In this document: positions 18,396 to 26,779 of the stretch, piece by piece
Position numbering within the stretch: position 1 is the stretch's first letter
Layout: each line of letters starts with the position of its first letter
NCBI GenBank assembly: GCA_015057605.1
Contig: SVDX01000003.1
Location: 62,001 to 126,000, forward strand
Length of the DNA: 64,000 nt
From: Lachnospira sp.
GTDB lineage: Bacteria > Bacillota > Clostridia > Lachnospirales > Lachnospiraceae
Reading direction: 5' to 3'
The notes under the pieces: model-generated
Seen by the model: the letters and a program-made list of their open reading frames with translations, nothing else
Told to the model about the DNA's origin: nothing
The model's database searches: none
Translations under genes and position numbers: made by a program

Positions 18396-18590
18396 ATGGT
18401 AACTTTGACAAGACTCAATAATAGTGAGATGATAATAAATGCAGAACTTATTGAGGTTATTGAAGAAACACCGGACACTGTTATAACTCTTACAACAGGA
18501 AGAAAATTTATTGTAAGAGAAAGTGGACAAGAGGTGAAAAATTTAGTAATATCATATAAGAGAAGTTTGTACAAATTTGACGAAAATTAG
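18396..18590 (+). CDS. flbD: FlbD/SwrD family small flagellar protein
   Basis: The 64-residue protein matches the FlbD family (SwrD in Bacillus), which raises motor torque by an unknown route. It shows the family features MVTLTRLNNSEMIINAELIE, VITLTTGRKFIVRES and VKNLVISYKRSLY. AAGGAGG lies nine bases before ATG 18396; a longer in-frame reading would start inside the hairpin at 18348 and is rejected. It lies directly before motA, its usual place. Confidence 0.9.
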   Translation: MVTLTRLNNSEMIINAELIEVIEETPDTVITLTTGRKFIVRESGQEVKNLVISYKRSLYKFDEN

Positions 18591-18601
18591 GTGGTGGCAA
18601 T

Positions 18602-19408
18602 ATGGATATAGCAACTCTACTAGGTATTATATTAGGCTTTGCGATGGTTATATTCGGGATTATTACTGGAGGTACTGGTGATGTAGGTGCAGCGTTAATG
18701 GATTTCGTTGACCTTCCATCAGTTATTATTACAATTGGTGGTACGTTAACCTCGGTACTTACATCATGTACATTGAAAGAATACATAACAGGCTTTAAGT
18801 CAATGTCAATTGTATTTAAAATACAAAAAATAGACGAAAATGCAACAATACAATCAATTATTGAGCTTTCCAACGTGGCGCGTAAGGAAGGCTTATTGGC
18901 GTTAGAAGAGATAGCAAGTACTATGGAGGATGAATTCCTTAGAAAAGGTATACTTTTAATCGTTGATGGTACTGAACCTGACTTGGTTAGAGATATTCTT
19001 GAAACTGAGCTTGTATCAGTAGATGCAAGACATAAGAAGTTAATCAAGTTCTGGGAAAACGTTGCATCAATGGGTCCTGCTTGGGGTATGATTGGTACCT
19101 TAATCGGTCTTGTTAAAATGCTTAATAATATGTCAGACCCTAACTCAATTGGACCATCAATGGCGGTTGCCTTACTTACAACATTATACGGTTCTTTGAT
19201 TGCAAACTGGATCGCAACACCTATTTCAACAAAGCTTTCAATTAACAACGATAATGAATATAAATTAAGACAGGTTATGATCGAAGGCTTACTTTCAATT
19301 CAAGCAGGTGAAAATCCACGTGTAATCGAAGAAAAATTAAAATCATTTATTTCACCAGCTCAAAGAAGAAGTTCTGAAGCTACAGATAATCCTGGAGGTG
19401 AGGAATAA
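18602..19408 (+). CDS. motA: Flagellar motor stator protein MotA
   Basis: MotA forms the ring of the proton- or sodium-driven stator. The 268-residue protein shows the usual four membrane segments (at about 4-22, 32-50, 150-170 and 183-203), the large cytoplasmic loop, and the family motif SMGPAWGMIGTLIGLVKML. Its TAA overlaps the motB start (ATAATG), so the pair is translationally coupled. Confidence 0.95.
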   Translation: MDIATLLGIILGFAMVIFGIITGGTGDVGAALMDFVDLPSVIITIGGTLTSVLTSCTLKEYITGFKSMSIVFKIQKIDENATIQSIIELSNVARKEGLLALEEIASTMEDEFLRKGILLIVDGTEPDLVRDILETELVSVDARHKKLIKFWENVASMGPAWGMIGTLIGLVKMLNNMSDPNSIGPSMAVALLTTLYGSLIANWIATPISTKLSINNDNEYKLRQVMIEGLLSIQAGENPRVIEEKLKSFISPAQRRSSEATDNPGGEE

Positions 19409-20214
19409 TGAAACAAAGACAAGAGGAAGCACCGAAAGGGTCTCCAGCATGGATGTCCACTTTTAGTGACCTTATGAACTTATTGTTATGTTTCTTTGTA
19501 TTACTTTTTTCAATGTCAACAGTGGATGCTGAAAAATTCCAAGAAATTGTTGCTGCTATGCAACATAATATAAGCTTTATGCCAAGTGGTGGCTCGACAA
19601 TTGAAAAGGGTATATTGATTTCGAGTGGAGCTAGTCATTTGACGGAGCTTGATAATTATTACACCAATATGGGTGTTAATGTAGAAAATGCCGAGCAGGA
19701 AGGCGAATACGAAGGGAATCCATTTGACAAGGTTGAGGAAGAACAAAGAGAAGAGTCTGAAAATATGGCTGAGGACATAGGAAAAGAACTTGTCAGTAAT
19801 GGAATGGCTAATCAGGTAGATGTAATTGTTTCTACACAATATGTAACTCTTAATATTAAGAGTGGTATATTATTTGATTCTGGTATAGCTGATTTAAGAC
19901 CGGATGCGATAGATACAATATCCAAGATAGGTGATATTTTAAAGGAATATGACGGATACACAATAGAGATAATTGGACATACAGATAATGTACCAATTAA
20001 TACTCCAAAGTTTGAAGATAACATAATGCTCTCAATGTACAGAGCACATAGCGTTTACAGCTATTTGGTAGAAGTGAAGAAATTTGATGCAACAACAATA
20101 AAATCATCCGGAATGGGTGAAAATGCTCCGATTGCTTCTAATGCAACAGCAGAAGGAAGAAGTCAAAACAGAAGAGTAGAGATAAGAATTTATAATAAAC
20201 TTAGCGGTATATAA
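19408..20214 (+). CDS. motB: Flagellar motor stator protein MotB
   Basis: MotB anchors the stator to peptidoglycan and carries the ion-binding aspartate. The 268-residue protein has a single transmembrane helix at about 19-38, with Asp21 in the motif FSDLMNLLLCFFVLLFSMS. A charged linker/plug region follows. The OmpA-like peptidoglycan-binding domain at about 150-265 includes EIIGHTDNVPINTP and AEGRSQNRRVEI. The first base overlaps the motA stop. Confidence 0.95.
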   Translation: MKQRQEEAPKGSPAWMSTFSDLMNLLLCFFVLLFSMSTVDAEKFQEIVAAMQHNISFMPSGGSTIEKGILISSGASHLTELDNYYTNMGVNVENAEQEGEYEGNPFDKVEEEQREESENMAEDIGKELVSNGMANQVDVIVSTQYVTLNIKSGILFDSGIADLRPDAIDTISKIGDILKEYDGYTIEIIGHTDNVPINTPKFEDNIMLSMYRAHSVYSYLVEVKKFDATTIKSSGMGENAPIASNATAEGRSQNRRVEIRIYNKLSGI

Positions 20215-20240
20215 TTTAAGAATGAAAGGTGGCATAAGCG

Positions 20241-20744
20241 ATGAAAAAAGGAATGTTTACGATAATACTACTGGCGCTTACAGTAATTAATCTTATATTT
20301 AATATTATTATAGTATTTACGATGCTTCCAAGTCTTAAAAATACTAACAATCTTGTAAATAAGGTTGCTACAATAATTGATCTTGATAATGCAAAGCTTG
20401 AAGAGGAAAATGATGTAGTAGCAATTGGTGACTTAGAGGTAGTAGATGTTGATTCTACAGTAACATTAAAACCGGACGAAAATGGCAAATTAAGATATGC
20501 AGCAATAACACTTACTGTATCACTTAATAAAAAAGATCCTAATTATGAGGCTAATAAGGCGATATTTGACAGTAAGACAAGTATAGTAATAAGCATAATT
20601 AATACAGTTGTTTCTGAGTACGGCATTGATGAAGTAAATACAAAGAGACAAGAGATTAAGGATAGAATTTTATTAGACTTAAAAGATACATTCGGCGATA
20701 AATTCGTGTATGAGATTTCGTTTAGCCAATTCAATATGCAATAA
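20241..20744 (+). CDS. fliL: Flagellar basal body-associated protein FliL
   Basis: FliL surrounds and supports the stator. The 167-residue protein has an N-terminal membrane helix at about 5-25, a linker, and the C-terminal FliL domain ending in LKDTFGDKFVYEISFSQFNMQ. It lies in the usual place between motB and fliM. The start has AAAGGTGG upstream. Confidence 0.9.
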   Translation: MKKGMFTIILLALTVINLIFNIIIVFTMLPSLKNTNNLVNKVATIIDLDNAKLEEENDVVAIGDLEVVDVDSTVTLKPDENGKLRYAAITLTVSLNKKDPNYEANKAIFDSKTSIVISIINTVVSEYGIDEVNTKRQEIKDRILLDLKDTFGDKFVYEISFSQFNMQ

Positions 20745-20778
20745 TATATGACTAGAAATATAAAGGAGGTGGTATTGG

Positions 20779-21756
20779 ATGAGTGAAGTTTTGTCACAAA
20801 ACGAGATAGACAACCTGCTCAAAGCACTTAGCACTGGTGAATTAGACGTTGAGGAAATGAAAAATAAACCAGAGAAGGTTGTAAGAAGTTATGACTTTGC
20901 AAGACCATCAAAATTTTCTAAAGAACATTTAAGAACCTTAGAAATTATATTTGAACATTATGGTCGTTTGCTATCAACTAATCTTCCAGCACACCTTAGA
21001 AGACCTGTTCACATAGAGGTAATGAACTCAGAAGCAGTAATATATTCAGAGTTTTCAAATGCTTTATCAAATCCGGTACTGCTTGGAGTTGTTAACTTTG
21101 AACCACTAAAGGGAAATATAGTAGTTGAGCTTGCAACCAATATAGGCTTTGCAATGGTAGACAGACTACTTGGAGGAAGTGGAGTTGCTCTTGATAAGAG
21201 CAGAGAATTTTCAGAAATAGAATTAACTATTCTTGAAAGAATATTTAATACATTTATTGAGCTATTAAGAGAACCATGGCAAAATGTTATTAAGATTTCG
21301 CCACGTCTTGAAAGAATTGAAACTAATTCACAATTTGCTCAAATAATAGCACCTACTGATATGATAGCGATTGTGACGCTGACTATATCAATAGGTGAGG
21401 TTGAAGGCCTTATGAATATTTGTCTTCCTTATTCGTGCCTTGAAAGCGTAATGGATAAGTTGAATACAAAATACTGGTTTTCAACAATGCAGGAAAAAGA
21501 TGAGAATACCTATAAAGAGACGATTGAGGGTCTTATTTCAAAGGCTCAGATACCGATTAGGGTATTACTTGGAGAAAGCACCATCACAGTAAATGATTTT
21601 GTGAATTTGCAACGGGGAGATGTTATTAAACTCAACATGCAAATTAATGATGAATTAGATGTGTATGTGGGCAATATTAAGAAGTTCACGGCTTTGCCGG
21701 GAAGCTCTAATGAAAATTATGCTGTAAGGCTTACCTCTATTTATGACGAGGAATAG
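20779..21756 (+). CDS. fliM: Flagellar motor switch protein FliM
   Basis: FliM is the CheY-P-binding C-ring protein. The 325-residue protein starts MSEVLSQNEIDNLLKAL, the N-terminal CheY-binding segment. It has the CheC-like middle domain (residues about 40-235, with the FliM signature SEFSNALSNPV) and a C-terminal SpoA domain (about 250-320). AAGGAGGTGG lies upstream. It is followed by fliY, and both share the EIxxLL N-terminal motif. Confidence 0.95.
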   Translation: MSEVLSQNEIDNLLKALSTGELDVEEMKNKPEKVVRSYDFARPSKFSKEHLRTLEIIFEHYGRLLSTNLPAHLRRPVHIEVMNSEAVIYSEFSNALSNPVLLGVVNFEPLKGNIVVELATNIGFAMVDRLLGGSGVALDKSREFSEIELTILERIFNTFIELLREPWQNVIKISPRLERIETNSQFAQIIAPTDMIAIVTLTISIGEVEGLMNICLPYSCLESVMDKLNTKYWFSTMQEKDENTYKETIEGLISKAQIPIRVLLGESTITVNDFVNLQRGDVIKLNMQINDELDVYVGNIKKFTALPGSSNENYAVRLTSIYDEE

Positions 21757-21785
21757 ATTACGATATTTAAGGAGTGTGAGATAAA

Positions 21786-22904
21786 ATGGATGGAATGTTA
21801 TCACAAGATGAAATAAATGCATTACTAAGTGGTATGCAGTCCGCAAATGCTGATGTTGATGAAGAAGTTTTAACAGAAGCTGAAATAGATGCGGTCGGAG
21901 AGGTTTCCAATATAAGTATGGGAACAGCGGCAACAACACTTAATTCATTACTACAGCAAAAAGTAGTAATCACAACACCACATGTATCCTATGCAATGTG
22001 GGAGGATTTGGCAAACAAATACGATAAACCTTGCGTATTATTACAGATTTCTTATAAAGAAGGTTTAGAAGGTAATAACGTATTAGTTTTAAAAGATCAT
22101 GACGTTAGAGTTATTACTAATATTATGATGGGCGGTCCTGCAACAAGTGAGGTTGGTGATGAACCATTATCTGAGTTACATTTAAGTGCAATTGGCGAAG
22201 CAATGAACCAAATGATGGGTTCGGCAGCAACATCAATGTCGAGCTTACTTAACAGAAAAATTGATATTAGTCCACCAATTGCTAACTTAGTTGATATGCA
22301 GGATGATATCAATGAAGGTGTAATACCTGATTTCTTAAAGTACAAATTTGTAAAAGTATCTTTTAGAATGCAAATTGGTGATTTGATTGACAGTGAAATG
22401 ATGCAATTATTCCCATTTGATTTTGCAAGAGAGTTGTATACAACATTTATAGCAAATACAGAAGCGGCAGCTAAGGTAGTTGATACACCAGCTCCACCAC
22501 AGCCAGCACCACAGCCGGCACCACAACCTGTACCACAGCCAGTGCCACAACCAGCACCACAAATGATGCAACAGCCAATGCAAATGTTGCAGCAACCATT
22601 ACAGGAACCTGTTAATGTGCAACCAGCATCGTTCCAAGCATTTGCAAGTGATTTGGTGCCATTAGGACAAAAAGAGAATATCGATTTAATTATGGATGTT
22701 CCATTAGAAGTTACAGTAGAACTTGGAAGGACATCAAGAACAATAAAAGAGATATTAGAATTTGCACCAGGTTCAATTGTAGAACTTAATAAAATTGCAG
22801 GAGAACCAGTAGATGTACTGGTAAATGGCAAATATGTTGCAAAAGGTGAAGTAGTTGTTATTGAGGAAAGCTTCGGTGTAAGAATTTCTGAAATAATTAG
22901 GTAG
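21786..22904 (+). CDS. fliY: Flagellar motor switch phosphatase FliY
   Basis: FliY is the C-ring protein that also dephosphorylates CheY-P in many Firmicutes. The 372-residue protein has the CheY-binding N-terminus (MLSQDEINALLSGM) and a CheC-like domain with both E-x2-N active-site motifs intact (GEVSN near 40 and GEAMN near 140). A Pro/Gln-rich linker (about 236-280) and a C-terminal FliN-type SpoA domain follow (about 295-370). The linker is built from PQPA/PQPV-type repeats, so its length may vary among strains. It follows fliM, as in Bacillus. Confidence 0.94.
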   Translation: MDGMLSQDEINALLSGMQSANADVDEEVLTEAEIDAVGEVSNISMGTAATTLNSLLQQKVVITTPHVSYAMWEDLANKYDKPCVLLQISYKEGLEGNNVLVLKDHDVRVITNIMMGGPATSEVGDEPLSELHLSAIGEAMNQMMGSAATSMSSLLNRKIDISPPIANLVDMQDDINEGVIPDFLKYKFVKVSFRMQIGDLIDSEMMQLFPFDFARELYTTFIANTEAAAKVVDTPAPPQPAPQPAPQPVPQPVPQPAPQMMQQPMQMLQQPLQEPVNVQPASFQAFASDLVPLGQKENIDLIMDVPLEVTVELGRTSRTIKEILEFAPGSIVELNKIAGEPVDVLVNGKYVAKGEVVVIEESFGVRISEIIR

Positions 22905-22937
22905 AAATATGTAAAGATTTGTAGTATAATTTACATA
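22902..22937 (+). promoter_or_regulatory. Possible internal promoter with inverted repeat upstream of cheY
   Basis: A perfect TATAAT at 22925-22930 has a weak -35 (TAGAAA, 22902-22907) 17 bp upstream. It is framed by TATGTAAA (22908-22915) and TTTACATA (22930-22937), a perfect 8-bp inverted repeat. The 63-base gap before cheY is otherwise unexplained. Confidence 0.4.
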
Positions 22938-22967
22938 GAAATATTTTATTGGATAGGAGAAAACAAT

Positions 22968-23330
22968 ATGGCAAAAAATATTTTAATCTGCGATGATGCG
23001 GCATTTATGAGAATGATGATAAAAGATATTTTAACAAAGAATGGATATAATGTAGTAGGTGAAGCAGAAAACGGATTGAAAGCTATCGAAAAATTCGACG
23101 AATTAAATCCTGATCTTGTGCTTATGGATATTACTATGCCGGAGATGGATGGTATTGCAGCCCTTAAGGGAATTAAGGCAAAGAATCCTGGTGCTTCAGT
23201 TATTATGTGCTCTGCGATGGGACAGCAGGCAATGGTTATTGAATCAATTCAAGCCGGAGCAAAGGATTTCATTGTAAAACCTTTCCAACCAGACAGAGTA
23301 ATAGAAGCTGTTAAGAAAGTAGTGGGATAA
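22968..23330 (+). CDS. cheY: Chemotaxis response regulator CheY
   Basis: CheY carries the chemotaxis signal from CheA to the switch. The 120-residue single-domain receiver has Asp9-Asp10, the phosphorylation site Asp54 in VLMDITMPEMDG, and the conserved lysine in FIVKPF. Its partners CheA, FliM, FliY and CheC are in the same operon. An inverted repeat and a possible internal promoter lie just upstream. The stop is immediately followed by the fliO start. Confidence 0.95.
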   Translation: MAKNILICDDAAFMRMMIKDILTKNGYNVVGEAENGLKAIEKFDELNPDLVLMDITMPEMDGIAALKGIKAKNPGASVIMCSAMGQQAMVIESIQAGAKDFIVKPFQPDRVIEAVKKVVG

Positions 23331-23705
23331 TTGAAGGTACTTATAGCAGGAAATTTAGATGGAGTTGTACAGTTTATAACTGTATTACTGATATTTGTTT
23401 TTGTGCTAGTGATAACTTATTTTACAACTAAGTTTGTTGGTGGTTATCAGCAGAGAATGCTTACCACAAGTAATATTAAGGTTATTGAAAGCATGAGAAT
23501 TGCTAATAACAAATATTTACAGATAGTAAGTGTAGGCGATAAAACATTTGTTATAGCCTTGGCTAAGGATACTGTTACATATATAGGTGAGGTAGATAGT
23601 GAGAGCCTAAAGTTCAAAGACCCTTCAGTTAAGAGTGAAAACTTCAAACAGATACTTGAAAAGGTTAAGTTAAAAACAAAAGCGACAGAGGAAGATTCAG
23701 AATGA
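23331..23705 (+). CDS. fliO: Flagellar biosynthetic protein FliO/FliZ-like (TTG start)
   Basis: FliO helps assemble the FliPQR export gate. The 124-residue protein has one membrane helix at about 13-33 and the family segment STSNIKVIESMRIANNKYLQIVSVGDK. The frame fixes the start as TTG at 23331, directly after the cheY stop; no in-frame ATG lies before the membrane helix. Its stop overlaps the fliP start by four bases (ATGA). Identification rests on position plus this short conserved region. Confidence 0.82.
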   Translation: MKVLIAGNLDGVVQFITVLLIFVFVLVITYFTTKFVGGYQQRMLTTSNIKVIESMRIANNKYLQIVSVGDKTFVIALAKDTVTYIGEVDSESLKFKDPSVKSENFKQILEKVKLKTKATEEDSE

Positions 23706-24514
23706 AAAAGTTAAGTGTTCTGGTTGCAATATTTTTGATAGTCGTACTCGCTATGCCTAATAAGGTATATGCGACAGAAGTAGAACAACCTACAACGGTT
23801 GCAGCAACAGAAGCTGCGACAACCGATACAGGCTCGGATAGTTCCATAAGTATTGGAATTTCCACGGGTGATGGCGGAGATATGGCAAGCGTATTAAAGA
23901 TGCTTTTAGTGTTAACTGTTTTAGCACTTGCACCGTCGATTATTATAATGCTGACATCCTTTACCAGAATTATTGTAGTGTTGCATTTTGTTCGAACTGC
24001 GGTAGGCACACAGACAACACCACCTAATCAGGTTTTGATTGGATTAGCACTATTTATCACATTTTTTGTGATGTCACCGGTGCTGACTGAGATTAATACA
24101 ACAGCTATTCAACCGTTATCAAATGGTGAGATAAAGTTTGAAGAAGCAGTAGAGATTGGAATGGAACCACTAAGAGAGTTTATGTTTAAGCAGACGAGTC
24201 AAAAGGACATTAAAACATTTATTGATGTAGCAGGTATGGATGTGGAGAATATTCAAGATATCAATGATATTCCAACCTCAGTTTTAATACCAAGTTTTAT
24301 AATAAGTGAATTGAGAATTGCATTTACGATAGGCTTTTTGATATATATTCCGTTTATTATAATAGATATGGTTGTAGCATCAACGCTTATGTCAATGGGT
24401 ATGATGATGTTGCCACCGACGACAATTTCGCTGCCATTTAAGATATTACTATTTATATTGGCAGATGGATGGAATTTGATAATCGGAAGTTTAGTTTCGA
24501 CATTTTACGTCTAA
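23702..24514 (+). CDS. fliP: Flagellar type III export gate protein FliP
   Basis: FliP is the core of the export gate. The 270-residue protein has a cleavable-type signal peptide (about 1-25) and a threonine-rich segment (about 26-50). Four membrane segments follow, with family signatures LTSFTRIIVVLHFVRTAVGTQ and IDMVVASTLMSMGMMMLPP. It overlaps fliO by four bases. A 10-bp stem-loop follows, before fliQ. Confidence 0.95.
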   Translation: MKKLSVLVAIFLIVVLAMPNKVYATEVEQPTTVAATEAATTDTGSDSSISIGISTGDGGDMASVLKMLLVLTVLALAPSIIIMLTSFTRIIVVLHFVRTAVGTQTTPPNQVLIGLALFITFFVMSPVLTEINTTAIQPLSNGEIKFEEAVEIGMEPLREFMFKQTSQKDIKTFIDVAGMDVENIQDINDIPTSVLIPSFIISELRIAFTIGFLIYIPFIIIDMVVASTLMSMGMMMLPPTTISLPFKILLFILADGWNLIIGSLVSTFYV

Positions 24515-24520
24515 TATACA

Positions 24521-24546
24521 AAAGAGTTTCAAAATAGAAACTCTTT
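24521..24546 (+). other. Stem-loop between fliP and fliQ (weak attenuator-like)
   Basis: AAAGAGTTTC and GAAACTCTTT form a perfect 10-bp stem around a 6-nt AAAATA loop, seven bases after the fliP stop. The stem itself ends in TTT, followed by GTTG, so any terminator activity would be partial. Confidence 0.55.
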
Positions 24547-24581
24547 GTTGCTATATGGATATATAGAGTACGGAGGACAAT

Positions 24582-24851
24582 ATGACACAGCAGGAAGTAA
24601 TAGATATAGCAAGAAATACAATATTTATTATTATTAAGACTTCAGCGCCATTATTATTAGTGTCGTTGATTGTTGGTCTTATTGTCAGCATTTTTCAGAC
24701 GGTAACGTCTATTCAGGAGCAGACCTTAACATTTGTTCCTAAGCTATTGGCAATATTTTTAATGATTATGCTTTTTGGCGGATGGATAATAGGGACAATA
24801 AGCGAATTTATGACGACTCTATGGTCGAATTTTGGACAATACATCAGATAG
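24582..24851 (+). CDS. fliQ: Flagellar export gate protein FliQ
   Basis: FliQ packs around FliP in the export gate. The 89-residue protein has two membrane helices (about 15-40 and 50-75) and the family segment LIVGLIVSIFQTVTSIQEQT, followed by FVPKLLAIF. The length is typical. fliR follows by 15 bases. Confidence 0.95.
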   Translation: MTQQEVIDIARNTIFIIIKTSAPLLLVSLIVGLIVSIFQTVTSIQEQTLTFVPKLLAIFLMIMLFGGWIIGTISEFMTTLWSNFGQYIR

Positions 24852-24866
24852 GAAAGGGTTTATAAG

Positions 24867-25643
24867 ATGGATTTTACATTTGCTTTGTTAGAATTTGAAA
24901 AATTCATACTGATTCTGGTGAGAATGTCATGCTTTGTTGTAACCGCTCCTTTTTTTAATATGGCCAATACACCGGCAAGAACAAAGATTGGTTTTTCGAT
25001 AGTTGTTTCTATGCTTTTATATTCGGTGTTTGGAACCACAATGGTTGTAGAATATGACAATGATTTTGAATATGCTTCTTTAGCAGTTAAAGAGGCGGTT
25101 GTAGGTTTACTTATAGGATTTAGTGCAAATATATGTATGCTTATGGTACAGTTTGCCGGTAAAATTATCGACTTGGAAATAGGACTTGCTATGGCTAGTA
25201 TTTTTGATCCTAATACAAAAACTGAAACCGGTATAATTGGAACATTATATTATGATATGGTACTTTTATTACTTATAGTTTCAAACTTGCACTCATATTT
25301 AATTATGGCGATTAAAGAAACCTTTGAAATAATTCCTATAGGTAAGATGACAATAAATCCTTCACTGTATGATACTTTTGTGGAATTTGCCGGAGCCTAT
25401 TTTTCTATTGGCTTTAGAATAGCATTGCCAGTATTTGCAGCGATACTGTTGCTTAATATAGTATTGGCAATAATGGCAAGAGTGGCACCGCAAATGAATA
25501 TGTTTGTAGTTGGTATGCAGTTAAAGATAATCGTAGGTTTAGTTGTTGTGTTTATTACTATAGGTCTTTTGCCTAAGGTTTCTAATTTTATTTATGTACA
25601 AATAAGACAGATTGTTACCAATGTGGTAGAAGGAATGGTTTAA
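24867..25643 (+). CDS. fliR: Flagellar export gate protein FliR
   Basis: FliR completes the export gate core with FliP and FliQ. The 258-residue protein is hydrophobic throughout with about six membrane segments; the family segments AARVAPQMNMF-like (MARVAPQMNMFVVGMQLKI) and ETGIIGTLYYDMVLLLLIV are visible. flhB starts one base after its stop, suggesting coupling. Confidence 0.93.
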   Translation: MDFTFALLEFEKFILILVRMSCFVVTAPFFNMANTPARTKIGFSIVVSMLLYSVFGTTMVVEYDNDFEYASLAVKEAVVGLLIGFSANICMLMVQFAGKIIDLEIGLAMASIFDPNTKTETGIIGTLYYDMVLLLLIVSNLHSYLIMAIKETFEIIPIGKMTINPSLYDTFVEFAGAYFSIGFRIALPVFAAILLLNIVLAIMARVAPQMNMFVVGMQLKIIVGLVVVFITIGLLPKVSNFIYVQIRQIVTNVVEGMV

Positions 25644-25644
25644 A

Positions 25645-26757
25645 ATGTGGCTTGAATATAATTTGCAGTTCTTTGCTAAGGATGGACCAGGTGGAGAAAA
25701 AACAGAACCTGCTACAGCCAAAAAGTTAGAAGATGCCAGAAAAGAAGGTAACGTTGCTAAAAGTAAAGAACTTGTTAGTTCTATAATGTTATTTGCTCTA
25801 TTTGTCCTTCTTAAAGTTTATGTAGGTACATTAGGTGCGAATCTTATAGAAATATTTCGTAAATTTTATAATATAATACCTGATACGGCTGCAACAGTAT
25901 TAGCGGAAGGCTTGAGCATAGGTTATGTAGGTAAAATCATGACCGAGGCATTTAAGTCTATATTACTGATAATAGCACCGATTTTGCTGGTAGCATTTAT
26001 AATAACAACGGCGATAGATATTTGGCAGGTAAAATGGAAACCTACAGGTAAGCCGCTTATGCCAAAGCTTAGCAAACTAAATCCACTTAGTGGATTTAAA
26101 AAGATTTTTTCAGTTAAGGCAGTAGTAGAGCTTATAAAATCAATTGCTATGATGGCAATTGTGGTGTATGTAGCTTATACAACTATTAAAGATAAATATA
26201 CATATATTTTAAATCTTTATGATGTGACCTTGAACGAAGCATTAGGGATAATAGGTGATATAGTAATAAATATGGGTATAAAAATAAGCGCAATATTCCT
26301 TTTGATAGGCTTTGTTGATTATTTATACCAAAAGAAAAAATTTAGTGATGATATGAAGATGACTAAACAGGAAGTTAAGGATGAATATAAAAGTTCCGAA
26401 GGTGATCCTCAAATCAAGGGTAAAATACGTAGAAAGATGTTGGAAGTATCAAGAAGAAGAATGATGCAGGATCTTCCAAAGGCGGACGTAGTTATTACCA
26501 ACCCTACACATTTTGCGGTAGCAATTATGTATGATGCAGATACAGCAAAAGCACCGATAGTGTTAGCGAAGGGTGCAGATTATTTAGCTTTTCAGATAAG
26601 AGAAAAGGCTAAAGAGTATAATATTGAAATTGTAGAAAATAAGCCGTTAGCACGTATGCTTTACAACAATGTTGAGATAGGCATGGAAATACCGCAGGAA
26701 CTATATCAGGCGGTGGCAGAGGTGTTAGCATTTGTATATAGCTTGAAGAAAAAGTAA
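25645..26757 (+). CDS. flhB: Flagellar export switch protein FlhB
   Basis: FlhB controls export substrate specificity and cleaves itself at NPTH. The 370-residue protein begins with the family's N-terminal region (GGEKTEPATAKKLEDARKEGNVAKS), has four membrane segments (about 40-215) and a cytoplasmic domain. The NPTH site is at about Asn286-His289, within VVITNPTHFAVAIMYD. All autocleavage residues are present. Confidence 0.96.
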   Translation: MWLEYNLQFFAKDGPGGEKTEPATAKKLEDARKEGNVAKSKELVSSIMLFALFVLLKVYVGTLGANLIEIFRKFYNIIPDTAATVLAEGLSIGYVGKIMTEAFKSILLIIAPILLVAFIITTAIDIWQVKWKPTGKPLMPKLSKLNPLSGFKKIFSVKAVVELIKSIAMMAIVVYVAYTTIKDKYTYILNLYDVTLNEALGIIGDIVINMGIKISAIFLLIGFVDYLYQKKKFSDDMKMTKQEVKDEYKSSEGDPQIKGKIRRKMLEVSRRRMMQDLPKADVVITNPTHFAVAIMYDADTAKAPIVLAKGADYLAFQIREKAKEYNIEIVENKPLARMLYNNVEIGMEIPQELYQAVAEVLAFVYSLKKK

Positions 26758-26779
26758 GAAAAGGAGGTAGTTGAGATAT

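Noticed and set aside
18508..19248. 246-residue antisense reading frame over motA
   Set aside because: It is the mirror of the motA coding sequence with no ribosome-binding site or family features.
22097..22831. Antisense reading frames over fliY, Cys/Gly-rich or Trp/Leu-rich
   Set aside because: Their odd composition comes directly from the complement of the PQPA linker repeats.
24521..24546. Full transcription terminator splitting the fla/che operon
   Set aside because: The stem is followed by GTTG rather than a T-run, and fliQ downstream has no promoter of its own, so at most it is partial.
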